NCBI GenBank assembly: GCA_963082975.1
Contig: OY720350.1
Location: forward strand, 20,306,910 to 20,370,909
DNA from: Labia minor
Lineage: Eukaryota; Arthropoda; Insecta; Dermaptera; Spongiphoridae
Reading direction: 5' to 3'
Length of the DNA: 64,000 bases
The position numbers and the translations under genes are program-made. Below are positions 44,412-55,518 of this stretch, piece by piece (the stretch's first letter is position 1; every line of letters begins with the position of its first letter). Under the pieces are notes generated by a model. The model saw only the letters and a program-made list of their open reading frames with translations. It was not told where the DNA came from and made no database searches.

Positions 44412-45912
44412 AGATGACCTGTGACCGGGTATAGAACCGACCGACGTGTTGAAATAAATTAATTTTCAGCTACAGAAACAATTTCAAACAATTTTAATAT
44501 ATCTATTAATGCAATAAAAACAGATATGGATATAAGATAAATATTTTGAATTTTATTTTATTTATAATATATAAGGAGGTAATAAAAGCAAGTGTAATGT
44601 GTTTGTCTGTCTGTCTGACCGAGCTCTCCAGCCAAATCTATCGCACGCAGGGACCTGGAATTTTTTACACGGAAGCACAAAGGGGCTGGCCACCAGACCT
44701 CGAAGCCCGATTTTCGATTTTTGAATTAGAAAAATTATAAAGAACAATTAATTAAAAATAGTTTAGTTACCATACTAGATCATAGAGGCGCTGGTGGCGA
44801 TAATTTGGCGGTAATTTAAATTCTGAGCAATGTGCAGATAAAAATCTTTTTATATATCTATTGATATTTACAATATCTCAATTGATCTTATTGGCCTTTT
44901 AAACTTTGAAAACATTCACATTACGGCTATAATTTAATACTATTAATTTTTAAGATTATGTGAGTAAATTATTTTAATTAAGAAAATTTGATCTCATAAT
45001 TGGATTTTCACGTAAGATTTTAATATATAATATATTTTTTAATATTATTTTTATAGTAGTTTAGTGTTATGCTAATTTTATATTTTATTTTTATTTTGTT
45101 TACTTTGATTTTTTTTTAAATAAATTAATAACATTTAAAGTAGCATAAAAAAATTAATCGAGGCAGGAAAATTGATGGGGTTTGAAATTAATAGTGATAA
45201 GACAAAAAAGAATTTAAATCGAGGTTGCAATCTGGAAATTATTATCAAAGGGGATCAAAATTATTAAATTATTAATTGTATTATATGGGTGGGAGGCATG
45301 GTCTATAACCCTGGGAGATGAGAATAGATTCAGAGTATTTGAGAATAGGATTCTTCCCAGCATTTATGGACCAAAGAAAGATGAGGACACCGGGGAATGG
45401 CGGAGACTGCATAACAAGGAATTGCATGACCTCTATGCATCTCTAGATATAGGTCATAAAATAGAGAAGGCTGGGATCGGCAGGGCACATGGCTAGAATG
45501 GGAGAGGAAAAATATATTGGTGGGGAGTTCGATTGGAAAACGTCTGTGTGGAAGACCAATTGGGAACAGGGTGGACAATGTAGGAAGGAACGTGAGAGAG
45601 ATGGGACAGGTTAGGAGTTAGATGGTTATAGCTCAGAATAGGGACACTCGGGGGGGTACAGGGAGCGGAGCCCCCGTCTAGGTGTGGAGAGCGCCGAAGG
45701 CGCTCGAAGCAGCTCGTAATATATAAGGAGGCGCTGGAAGTGACGTCATGAAGGGCTGGGTGACGTCATATAATTTTAAATTAAGAAAAAACTAATGAAT
45801 ATGATTTTTCCCGAGGATAAAACTTATACAAAGTGTATGATATGTAAAAATGTCCACATGTAAAATTTGATGTGAAAACAATACCTCCCTTACTATCATC
45901 GGTCGGTAAAAA
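44412..45912 (-). mobile_element. Family A repeat interrupted by a LINE-derived insertion
   Basis: The left part (44412-44579) has the GACCTGTGACCGGGT hairpin region, GAACCGACCGACG and TTTATAATATATAAGGAGG. The right part (45717-45912) starts with the duplicated TAATATATAAGGAGG and continues GCGCTGGAAGTGACGTCATG, CCCGAGGATAAAAC and TCATCGGTCGGTAAAAA. The right part has an internal deletion that removes the (GGAC)n tract. Confidence 0.85.
44580..45716 (+). mobile_element. Complete, internally deleted LINE-type insertion with 15-bp target duplication
   Basis: The insertion lies between two copies of TAATATATAAGGAGG (44565-44579 and 45717-45731). Its 5' part (44580-44880) includes GTCTGTCTGTCTGACCGAGC and the CGCTGGTGGCGATAATTTGG block shared with 10190-10262. 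The 3' part (45140-45650) is LINE ORF with stops, encoding for example a LHNKELHDLYASLDI stretch. After GGGACACTCGGGGGGGTACA it ends in the two hairpins GGAGCGGAGCCCCC and GAGCGCCGAAGGCGCTC and stops at GCAGCTCG. The 3' UTR and most RT motifs are deleted, so it is non-autonomous. Confidence 0.8.
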
Positions 45913-46119
45913 CGGTGAAAAGGGAAAATTTGATTTATCTTATTTCATTTACTTATTTATTATTTGTATTATAATTTAATAAATATATATATCAATAAAA
46001 TTCATTTAATTAGATATATAATCAAGTTAAAATTCTAATAAGTGTTTGGTGTTAATTTGCATTGGTAGTTTAATTCAAAGAATGGAATGATTAATTCATT
46101 GTGTTGCTAGAACAATTAG
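45913..46119. other. AT-rich spacer, nothing recognised
   Basis: Simple A/T-rich sequence only. Confidence 0.5.
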
Positions 46120-46425
46120 AAAGCAAAGTAAAGGGAAATCCGAGTGTGATGTTGTCGGACATCTCAGGAATGGAAACCGGGCGCCAGCCAGACATAAGAC
46201 CTCCACAACCACCCACGTGGCTCCATGGAAAATGCTGATTCGATGAAAATGGAAACGACGGAAAATGGACATCATCCGAATTGCATGGGAAAATATTATA
46301 ACAACATTATCAATCACCAGACTATTTTCAAAATGACTTATTCATACATGATAAGTTTGTACAAATGGCAACATTTAAATACAAATAAAACGAATCGTTT
46401 CAAATTCTCTACATTCATTAGATAA
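46120..46425 (+). other. GC-richer island: candidate first coding exon or regulatory block
   Basis: The block at 46120-46290 is G+C-rich for this window and is not repeated elsewhere. It has a CCCACGTGG E-box at 46211 and an ATG at 46225 in good context (CTCC-ATG-G) with an in-frame TAA 30 bases before. The frame begins MENADSMKMETTENGHHPNC, a polar methionine/threonine/histidine-rich start, and turns A/T-biased after about residue 24, as if an exon ended there. No strong GTRAGT donor is visible at that point, so the gene model is weak. I recognise no domain. Confidence 0.3.
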
Positions 46426-46970
46426 TATCTTTTTAAGAATTTTATATTCCGAATACAAAATTAATTATTATCTTCTATAGATACATGTTAAAATATATTT
46501 TATTGATTATATGTAAATTTAATAATGAATATCTATTTTTTTCGAATTTAGATTTTTCAAAATGAAAATTCATTAAATGCCATAATTACCAAAAAGGCTT
46601 GTTGACTACTGACAAAGGGCATAAAACCGGCTTTCTAACGGTTTTTACCTCACTACTCTTCCTGCTCCCTCTTCTGAGAAAAAGGGATTTGAAATCCGAT
46701 AGGTTTTTCTGCCCCACCCTGTATTTGCTTGTTGATTATTTTGTTGATATTTTAGTTCAAAACCTTCCAAACTGTATATTAATATATGTAAAAACCACTT
46801 AGATAAATATAAAAATATATAAAAATCACTTAGACCTACAAAACCCCCTACTCTGACTTCAATAATTGAGTTTTAATTTTGTTGGAGAGGCTGATCATAA
46901 TATCTTCAAGTTACGTCGAATTCAAACCATGAACAAATATACCGGTTTTCGGGAAGGGAGTTCTAACGAA
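46426..46970. other. AT-rich stretch with a mixed patch
   Basis: A mixed-composition patch at about 46600-46720 includes AAAGGGCATAAAACCGGCTT and CCTGCTCCCTCTTCTGAGAA. The frame there starts at TTG and is hydrophobic and unsupported. Nothing can be named. Confidence 0.4.
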
Positions 46971-46974
46971 ATGT

Positions 46975-47165
46975 TACAGAATGTTTAAGTGGTTATAAAA
47001 CCAAGTTACCTATTCTTCCAGTACCATCAACTTTGCTCTAGTCATCTTCAAAAACACTTATATCAAGTCAAAAGCAACCCCTGATCATTCAGAATTTTAA
47101 AAATAAACTGACTAGTTCATGGAATGGTTACCTTAGTTTATAATATCCAATCCATAATAGGAAAA
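46975..47165 (-). repeat. Interspersed repeat I, copy 2
   Basis: Reverse complement of 33360-33545: CTTCCAGTACCATCAACTTT, AAAGCAACCCCTGATCATTC and TGGAATGGTTACCTTA are shared. It is non-coding and its class is unknown. Confidence 0.6.
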
Positions 47166-48970
47166 ACTACAATTGAATCGATTATTTCGCAAAAGTATTA
47201 TCTCCAACAAATGTAATTCTTCAGGGGACTAAAAAAACGGATTTTTGAAAAAATTGAACATTGTATTGAACTATTTCTTCTGTGTTTCTTTTTAGCTATC
47301 TTCAGGTAATATTAATTTGTGTTAATCATTATTTTAATAAATTAGTTTTGTACTGAAAATTAAAAAAAAAAATTTTTGATATGTTCCCTTTTCGAAAAAA
47401 ACGTCCTTTGTTAGGTTGAAATAAGTTAAACAATTTGTTACTATGACTTGTTTTTTTATTTAAAAATATGAAAAAACCTTACAAAAATAATAATATACTA
47501 AAAACACAAGTATATTATGCATTAAATGTCATTTTTTATAAAATTTTGGGCTATTTTTATTTCTGTAGACAATTTAAAAATCTTGGTCGATATTTTCATT
47601 AGTTGTGGGCCACAAAAATAAATCTTCGTAAAATTGTGTATATTCTACTGGAATATACTGAATCACCTTTTTGTGTCGACTATTTTTTTTTTTTTTTTTT
47701 TTTGCATTAATTGGCAATTTTGAAGAATAGGCAGGAAAATCCATTTAATTTGGTAAAGAAGGGAAATTTGTTAAATGCTTTAGTAAATGAAATTCCTCTT
47801 CGTTCATATCATTATCGATATCTTGGCGTATCTTAACAGTTCCAGGGGTGACGGAACTGTACACAAACTCGTTATATAGCTGCTTACAGCAAACGAAACC
47901 CGTTGCTCTCTTGGAATTTGCTTTCCAAAACTTCTTTTGGATAGTACAGTTTTTTTGTAAAATTGCGACCACCATTTTTTAAAATCAATAATTTCGGAAG
48001 TTGTAATGTTGTAGATATCAAATTTATTGGTATTTGATAATGATTTTATTAATTCGATATACTTCTCATGGACGTAAAATGAAACAACAGCTAGAGTTGT
48101 TACCTTTTCGAAATAAATAAAGTTATCAGAATTTTTTTCTTAATGATAAAACTTCGGAAATGTCTCCTTTCCACTCTAAATAGGTGTTATTACGCTTATT
48201 TTACAAAATGGAATTTTTTTTCTCAATTTTGAAAAAATTCGGAGATGTTGCCTTTTCGAAATAATTGATTCAATTATATTTTATACAAAATTATTGTTCT
48301 AATTATAAAAATAAATATATGTAGATTACACTGCTTATTTGGTGTCTAGGATAAACATAAAATTTATAAATACCTGCTGGAATTTTTGGAATAATTATAA
48401 ATACAAATCAATTAAACAAAAAACATTCAAAATTTTATGCAAAATTTTATTTAAGATTATTAATCTCTGATTTATATTAAATCCAACCAAAGGACACTAA
48501 ATATCGAGACGATAACTGCCTGCGCGGGGTAAAGGTTTTCTTTGATCCAACCAACCTAATTTATTGATTGGATTCGGTACTTCACATAAATAAACATAAA
48601 GAATTGATAATGGATAAGAAAAATAGAAAACAAAAATGATAAATAATTTAAAAAGTATATTTCTACATCTGCCTTATTGGAAGCATCAAAAGAAAGTATA
48701 ACAAGGAACAATACATAAATCAAAAATAAAATTATTCAAAATTAATTCAGGAGGAATACTAAGAGAGAGAGAGAGTTTAGGTAGCTAATAAGGTGAGAGG
48801 AATATTAAGAGGTGGAGTAAGTAAGAGGAGAGGGAGCGAATTTGTCTTTAATCAAATCGACGGCCCATTAGTCGAAAGATTTTAGTATCTATCGTGTATC
48901 ATGTTAATCTTTTAGTAAGTCCCCCCGTGTCAATAAGTTGTCAAGTCATTATGTTAAAAAAATATTTTTT
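47166..48970. other. Unassigned stretch with repeated CCTTTTCGAAA motifs and one minus frame
   Basis: The motif (C)CCTTTTCGAAA recurs in the same orientation near 47390, 48107 and 48251, and a related TGTCTCCTTTCCACTC occurs near 48160, suggesting a decayed repetitive element. A minus frame at 47745-47975 encodes 76 residues including KRATGFVCCKQLYNEF and TVKIRQDIDNDMNEE. Its composition is more protein-like than most frames here, but it begins at the edge of the repeat-like region and I recognise no domain. A purine-rich GAGAGAGA patch lies near 48764. Confidence 0.35.
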
Positions 48971-48974
48971 ACTA

Positions 48975-49443
48975 TACGAGGGCATGTCAATAAGTCCGCG
49001 ACTTTTTGAATATTCTGTTTCTTAAATGAAATGGTAACACTGCTCAGCAGCCAACTACCATCTGATCACTGTCGAAATTTGAACCAGCTGGGTCTTTTAG
49101 TTTTTGTTTGACATCCATTAATAGATGATTTGAGAAGAGAACTGAAAAAAGTGAATTTCGTGTGCTGATTATTTTTTTCGGAACATAAAAAACATCACTG
49201 AAACCGATTTTTGCAAGTTTCGTAATCATGGATGAAACACCAGTCAGAACAGTGGGTTTCTCGGAGTGAAACGGCATCAAAGATATCCTCGACAAATTTT
49301 TTGGAAGTGATAAAAAAATTGGAGAAACGTTGGACGAAGTGTATAGAGCTCAAAGGAGAGTATGTTGAAAAATAAAATAATTTTTTATTCAAAAACCAGC
49401 GTTTCATTAAAAAAGGTCACAGACTTATTGACCTGCTCTCGTA
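48975..49443 (+). pseudogene. mariner-family element, internally deleted, with both terminal repeats
   Basis: The left terminal repeat TACGAGGGCATGTCAATAAG and the right one, reversed, TACGAGAGCAGGTCAATAAG are clear mariner-type ends next to TA. Inside, near 49155, a frame gives SEFRVLIIFFGT, resembling the transposase N-terminus. Near 49330 another ends KRWTKCIELKGEYVEK with a stop, the classic mariner C-terminus. The catalytic core is deleted. Minus frames at 49044-49407 are shadows. Confidence 0.85.
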
Positions 49444-51520
49444 CCTAAAGATTATAATAATATTGCTATTATTAAAAGAGGAATCTTTATATTAATTATG
49501 AAAGATAGATTTAATTCAATTTGTAAGAATGAACTTAATTAATAGGTAATGGTTCTATTAAAAAAGAATATTCATTTCAAATAACTTTGTATTTCTATAA
49601 TTAAGGAAGGTATAATATGAGACAATTATTCCAATTGATATTCGTTATGAGTAAGATTGTTCTTCATATAATCCACTTTTTACTGACTGAATGCAAATTA
49701 AGTATATTTCTATAATTATAGAGATTGAGGATGGACCCAAAATCATTTTTTTAAATATGTGAAAATTCGAAATTAAATAATATAATTATTTGTTTACTTA
49801 ATTTTTTTATTTTCAACGAACTTAAGTGAGTTTATAAAATTGTTCAGTCTGTGTGTCGTTCTGTCCGACATCAAACTCAAAATTTTGAAATTCTGACTTT
49901 AGATTTGGAAAGAGCATCGAAAAGTAGTAGTGTAAAGTGCCTTTCATTTTTTGATACCCCCTCGGGAACATGGTCAAAATGGCGTCCAAATTTGAAATTT
50001 TTACTGGCGCGTCGCTAAGCAACCCAATTTCGACGATTGTGGAATACACGCAATAATTAATATGGCTTTCAAATGCTCAGATATTAATCCGAGTCAAAAT
50101 CATATCGCTCCAAATCAAAATTTAAGAAATTTGGTAAAACAATGGTTTGAGACCGGCCTCATAGAACTTCCTGATACTATTGCTAAAGTCGCCCAAAAGA
50201 AGACATTTTTACTCAACTTTTAGTTACTTAAATATACATTTATTATTATAACCAGTTTTCTTTTTTGTAAATATTCAATTAAATATGTAAATAAATTGAA
50301 ATTTATTATAAATTATATAAATATCATTAAATTCTAATAATTATAAAATTTTATCTATCGACATTGTTTTTTTAAAATAATAAAATACATTTTTAAATAT
50401 AAACATTTTTATACTACAAATTTAAAATAAATAATTTTATTCAATAATATTTATATTTAATCTTGACTTATTTATAACTTAAATTAATCCGAACTTAAGT
50501 TCGTTTTGGCAATGAATGCTTGCGCATTCCCAGGTGTTTATATATGTTTTGGGATTTGAAGAGGGTGAAAATTTTATATTTGATCCCTAAATGGAACAAG
50601 TCTCTATTAACATGGCGAAATAGATCAGATAAATTAAATAAGATATGAAAAGTGACCTAATTTTAGATTCTGAAAATTTATTATAATCAAGTTCAAAGAA
50701 TAAAAGATTGAACGAAAATGTTATAAAAGATTGCTTAATGAATTAGCAATATTATATTTATGTAAATATTATTACATAATAATAATAATAAACATTATCA
50801 TTTGAAATTTATTATTATCAGCCTATCTATGACGCTACTACTTTCGAAATTCTCCATTGTCCAATGATTTCTACCCTTTGACATCTCCATCCAATTTGTA
50901 CCCTCACTCAACTTCCTCATATGTCGTTTATGTTGTCATCTTCCCGCTGGTCGTTTCTCATTTAGGTTACCTATAAATACATTTCAATTATTTGAATATT
51001 TATGTATTTATATAAATAAATAATTCAAATTTTAAAATGAATAATAGTAATTAAAAGATTAATCCCAGTCTAGTATCTCGGAAAACAAAAGATAATGTCT
51101 CATATTTTGAAGTTTTTATGAAAATATTTGATTTTTACTTGAAACTGGAAGCATTAAAATGATTAATAATACTATTTCAATTCAAAGTAAAGATATTGAA
51201 TTAATTCATTAATTAATTCATGAATTTTAAAATGATATTGACAATTAATTAAATAGTTAAAATATTATGGTAATGAGAAGATTAAATTTTTAGAAAAAAT
51301 TGTTCACTATTTATTTATAATAATAAAAATAAATTCGAATACATATAATATAAAAATCAAATATATATATATATAATTATTAAAATATCTCTTTCAATTA
51401 TAACTAAACATAAATTCTAGGTAGCTTATATATATTAAAATTTATTTAATTGTGTTTAGGAATAATGATTAAAAACAAAGGAAGGTCAAATTATTTATGA
51501 AATTAATCGATTTAGCGTAA
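49444..51520. other. AT-rich stretch with an unclassified repeat-like block and a 53-codon ORF
   Basis: At 49840-50050 the sequence TCCGACATCAAACTCAAAAT then GGAACATGGTCAAAATGGCG resembles the conserved tail of an invertebrate repeat; the minus frame over it is not credible. An ATG frame at 50062-50223 encodes 53 residues including NLRNLVKQWFETGLIELPD, similar in feel to helix-turn-helix parts of transposases, but too short to assign. Mixed patches lie at about 50820-50970. The rest is A/T-rich. Confidence 0.35.
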
Positions 51521-51539
51521 TTTTTATAAGATAAGTTGT

Positions 51540-51664
51540 AATCTCTCGTTCTCGCTATATATACGATCTATAATATAATTCAAGAGCTCAGTTGTTACTC
51601 GACATTCAACCAATCAGTATTCTGGAAGCAGCCCATCCTTGACGTCATACTACCTCGTTGCTGT
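51540..51664. promoter_or_regulatory. Candidate promoter block (TATA, CCAAT, CRE); orientation uncertain
   Basis: TATATATA at 51556-51563, a CCAAT box (CAACCAATCAG) at 51608-51618 and a perfect CRE (TGACGTCA) at 51640-51647 lie in a G+C-richer, non-repeat block. Read on the plus strand, an arthropod-type TCAGTT initiator lies at 51588-51593 and a strong donor, CTGT|GTAAGT, at 51665; CCAAT and CRE would then be downstream of the start. Read on the minus strand, CRE, CCAAT and TATA fall in the canonical order with a start near 51527, but no donor is evident there. I cannot decide between them. Confidence 0.4.
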
Positions 51665-51717
51665 GTAAGTAAAATTTTCCAGCAAGATCTCATAATATTA
51701 GTCATCGCTGACATGTC

Positions 51718-51789
51718 GGTCCCATGGTGTAATGGTTAGCACTCTGGACTTTGAATCCAGCGATCCGAGTTCAAATCTCGGTGGGACCT
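51718..51789 (+). tRNA. tRNA-Gln (anticodon TTG)
   Basis: The cloverleaf is complete: GGTCCCA pairs fully with TGGGACC, the anticodon arm is CTGGA-CTTTGAA-TCCAG (anticodon TTG) and the T arm is CCGAG-TTCAAAT-CTCGG. A run of eight T follows within five bases as terminator. It differs from the CTG isoacceptor at 29826 only at position 6 (C for T, which improves the acceptor stem) and at anticodon position 34. It lies 54 bases beyond the donor of the promoter-like block, so if that transcript is real this tRNA sits in its first intron. Confidence 0.95.
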
Positions 51790-53165
51790 AATTTTTTTTA
51801 TTTATTTTAAACTGATTTCATTTAAATTTGTGAAGAATAAATAATTAATTATAAAAAAATAGATTAACTTATTTCAAATATCAAATTAATTAACCATATT
51901 TGTTAAAATAAATAAATTAATATTATCTCTGATTTAAAATTTAATGAACATAGAAAAATAATTATAAATATAGATTAAAAATAAATATATTTATTGAAAC
52001 TATGAGTTAAAAAAATAAAATTAATAAATAATAGTAGTATTTTTTAATTTAGAGTACACATATTTCAATAAGATTTAAGTATTACTTTTTTATTTTTAAT
52101 AATAATACTTGAAGTTATTTATTATTATTTCTATTAGTGTTTTATATTCTAATTCTTTGGTATTAAAATCAGTATATAATTGTAATTAATTAATTAATAA
52201 AATTTAATTAAAATGTATTACTTAAATTAAATAAATAAAAATATCAATCTGATGGATATATTAATTTCTTTCCACTTATTGCAAGAAAAATTCATTGTAT
52301 ACTACAATTCTATAATACAATTAAATAAATTAATTTAATATTATTCAAATTTATTAATATATTAAAGTAATTCAATTAATTATATGTATTACTTGCCTCT
52401 ACTTTAAAAAATATAAATGGATACAAATGAATACATCTTGTTAGAGAATCTATTTATTTTTATTTTTAATATCGAAAGGGAAAACCAAAAATTATGAACA
52501 ATAACCCAAAATATAAAAATATATATTGTAAATAAATTTCATTTATACATTTAGGTAATTCGAAATTAATTAACAAATTTAAAATTCAAAAATATTTATT
52601 TTATTAGTTTTGTTTATACCTGTTAAATATGATTTTTTTCATTTAGTCTTTTTAAATAAAATTATTTCTGGCTGAAAATAAAAAAAACATGTTTTTATTC
52701 CACAATAAAAAGGAAAAAAAAGTTTCGTTAAAAAGTATTTAATTTGGAAGGAATATTAAATAATTCTTAAATTTTTCTTAACCATGAATTTTCCTTTTCT
52801 ATAAAAATAAATAATCAAAACATTTCCTTAAATAAACAAAAATATCTTAAATTCTTTTAATGATTTGAGGTTTGTAGAGGGGTTAAATTTTATATTCCTG
52901 CCCCTGATGGTTTACAATAATAATAGGGTCAGTATACCCCCACTTTCTACCCACTCAACATTCCAGAGGGCTTTTTTTTATACAAACTTGTGATAAAAAT
53001 AGGTAAAGAGTCTAAGAAATAATGAGAGTTACAAAGGAGTCCCAGATGGTGGGAGGTGGTAGAAATAGTTCTTACTAATAGTAATATTTGTTAATAATTA
53101 AATCGAAATCTAAAAAATATAAATATATAGTAAATATACAAAGAAACAATCTTTATTATCCTCCT
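51790..53165. other. AT-rich stretch, nothing recognised
   Basis: Very A/T-rich. A mixed patch at 52860-53050 contains GGTTTGTAGAGGGGTTAAAT and CCCACTTTCTACCCACTCAA but no frame or element end. Confidence 0.5.
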
Positions 53166-53465
53166 AATTCAGGGGTCACCAAAATAGTCTATATAGATCG
53201 CTAGGGATGTATTTAACACCAGTAGAGGTCGATCTAACCCAGAGGTTCCCAAAGTGGTCTATATCGACCCGGGGGGTCTACGGCAGCGAATAAAAAATGT
53301 GGGGGTCCATGATATGAAAATGGGGGTCTACGATAGTGGATCTCAAGCCAATATTATATTATCAACATTATACTATCTTACAATTCAATATGGCTCTAAA
53401 AAAAAGTTAAATTGTTTTTCCGACATGCCTCTTAAAACATTTTTGATTTTTCAATAAGGCTCTAA

Positions 53466-54173
53466 TAAATAACGTGACGTCATATAATTTTAAATTAAGA
53501 AAAACTAATGAAGATTATTTTCCCGAGGATAAAACCAATACTAAGTGCGTGATTCGTGGTGATATGTAAAAAAATCTCATCATGTGAAATTTGGTATGAA
53601 AATAACCCTTCCCTTCCTATTGTCGATCGCTAATACTACCACTTCCGATTTCCGGATTTGCACCTAAAGTTGATCAATTCATCATACTGATGCATTAGGT
53701 AAATATATCCAATTTTAACAAAATCCGTTGAGCCGTTCAAGCTGTACACATCTATACGGACACACAGCGGACGGACGGACGGATGGACGGACATCATGCT
53801 AAAAATACTTTTTTGTAATTATTAAGGGAATTTTTATTAAAAGACCACATTGTTTGTATACAATTATTTATTATTACAAGCGGACTGAGTCAAGCGCTTG
53901 AATCGGAGCAAGCGTACGGTTACTTGAAAACGACTGCAGAATAAGCAGTCGAAACGTTGTACAGTTATTTTAATTTAATATATAATTTTATACAAACAAT
54001 GTGGTCTTTTAATAAAAATTCCTTTAGTAATTATCAAAATAACCACAAAAGCTTTAATAAATATACTTTTTTTGTTAAGAAAATGCATGATTCGTGGAGA
54101 TACGTAAAAATCTCCACATGTGAAATTTGGTGGGAAAACAATACCTCCCTTACTATCGTCGGTCGGTAAAAAA
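53466..54173 (-). mobile_element. Family A repeat nested in hAT, itself interrupted
   Basis: It enters at AACGTGACGTCATATAATTT (hairpin end lost), has CACTTCCGATTTCCGG, a GGAC microsatellite at 53768-53792, and after the Penelope-like insertion resumes at TTAAGAAAATGCATGATTCG and ends ATCGTCGGTCGGTAAAAAA. The minus frame 54034-54216 is translated repeat. Confidence 0.85.
53817..54061. repeat. Penelope-like inverted-arm repeat with hammerhead-like hairpin, copy 2
   Basis: This is the same element as 34468-34745: GGGAATTTTTATTAAAAGAC arms, TTGAATCGGAGCAAGCGTAC centre, GACTGCAGAATAAGCAGTCG then AAACGTTGTACAG. It interrupts family A and is flanked by TACTTTTTTGT (53806-53816) and TACTTTTTTTGT (54062-54073), an 11-12 base target duplication. 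Variable-length duplications fit a Penelope-like retroelement rather than a DNA transposon. Confidence 0.6.
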
Positions 54174-54561
54174 GGTAAAATTTTTTACAAACAATTAATT
54201 TTAAACCGAAAAACATGGCAAGGGGCCTACGTTTGGTAACCTATGATCTAACCCAAGGGGTCAAATGGGGGTTGAAAAAAAACGGTACCTAAATGTGAAT
54301 GTAAAATTTTAATTTTTTTTATAATTCACTTAATATCATTTTCTTTATAAATAAATAATAAACATATATATATATATATATTTATTCGGGTGAAAAAAAA
54401 GTAAAAATGTGTAGGTACTTTACTTATTATTTCTGATTTATTAAATATAAATAGATAGTTTTATTTTAATTACCTATAAAAATTACTTTTATGGGGTTCG
54501 ATGGAGATTTCAAAACATTATATAGGGGTCGATGATCAAAAAAGTTTGGCGACCCCTAATC

Positions 54562-55510
54562 CAATAGAGATGTTTGTACATTATTCATCCATGCTGTGAA
54601 AATCTATTACTAAGAGGGAGAGTTCAAAGAAGAATTAGAATTTCGACCCGTCATGACAATTAATTATAATTTGGCAAAGTGGCAGTGACTCCCATTGATG
54701 GATGAAAGAATTAGCTAATCTTATAATAATAGTTAATAAGAAAATAATTTTCCTTTGTATTTGGAAGAACGAAAATAAAAAAATTAAATAATTAAGAAAA
54801 GATAATTGAAGTAATTTAAAGAAAAAAATACTTATGGTCAAATAGAAATTTTATTAATTAAATTTTAGTTATTTAAATGAATACAAAATAATTTCAACAA
54901 ATATGAAAAAGTTTAAATTTATAAAGTCTAATAAAATGAAAAGTGTGGCTTATTAATCTAAATTCATTTAATATTTTAATTGTAAAATTTTTCTAAAAGA
55001 AAAATTATAATTTAAAAATATTTGAAAATAAAATAAATTTGATTAATTACACCAAGCTAGTCGTGTAATTTATTACCAACTTGACGATAGATTAGTGATG
55101 ATGGATCATCAGTGTTCAGGCTATCGTCTGGTCCGGTGAGACTCATCAATAACATCCAATTAAGGCGATTGTAGATGAAATGTTTCATCTCCCCAACGAC
55201 ATCTTATTAGAAAGTTAATTTATTTTTTTATCCAAAAAAAAAAACAAAACAAAAGTGCCTTAACTTTAGAATAAATTCTATATAGAAAATAAAATTTTAT
55301 TTCAAGTAAAAATAAAATAAGTTTTAAGAAAAAGCATAAAAATTCTCAAATTTATCAACTTAAAATTATTGTTTTATTTATATATGTTTGAAATATTTTT
55401 AATTTTATTAATATAATATAAATTTATTTATTCTACTTTAATCCGGGGTGGCCCTTTTACAGCCACTCTGATAGGTCTATTATATTTATCTATTTATTTG
55501 TTAATAAAAG
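54562..55510. other. AT-rich stretch with one mixed-composition block
   Basis: The block at about 55055-55205 (GACGATAGATTAGTGATGAT, then CAGGCTATCGTCTGGTCCGG, then a near-palindromic GATGAAATGTTTCATC) is not repeated in the window and could be regulatory DNA. Otherwise A/T-rich with no gene. Confidence 0.4.
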
Positions 55511-55518
55511 CTTAAGGA

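Larger units (their letters stand above)
53240..54245. mobile_element. Inner hAT element with perfect target duplication
   Basis: The left end CAGAGGTTCCCAAAGTGG and the right end, reversed, CATAGGTTACCAAACG are flanked by the perfect 8-base duplication ATCTAACC (53232-53239 and 54246-54253). Its own unique sequence (53258-53465) includes ACCCGGGGGGTCTACGGCAG; the rest is taken by the nested family A copy. The 67-codon frame at 53254-53457 is element sequence without a domain. Confidence 0.9.
53170..54558. mobile_element. Outer hAT element carrying three nested insertions
   Basis: The left end CAGGGGTCACCAAAATAG and the right end, reversed, TAGGGGTCGCCAAACTTTTT are hAT-type terminal inverted repeats. 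Inside lies a second hAT (53240-54245), inside that a family A copy, and inside that a Penelope-like repeat. A clear 8-base target duplication for this outer element is not preserved. There is no transposase. Confidence 0.7.

Noticed and set aside
49822-50049. 75-codon minus-strand protein
   Set aside because: The sequence resembles a repeat tail (TCCGACATCAAACTCAAAAT), the frame has no domain, and composition gives no support for coding.
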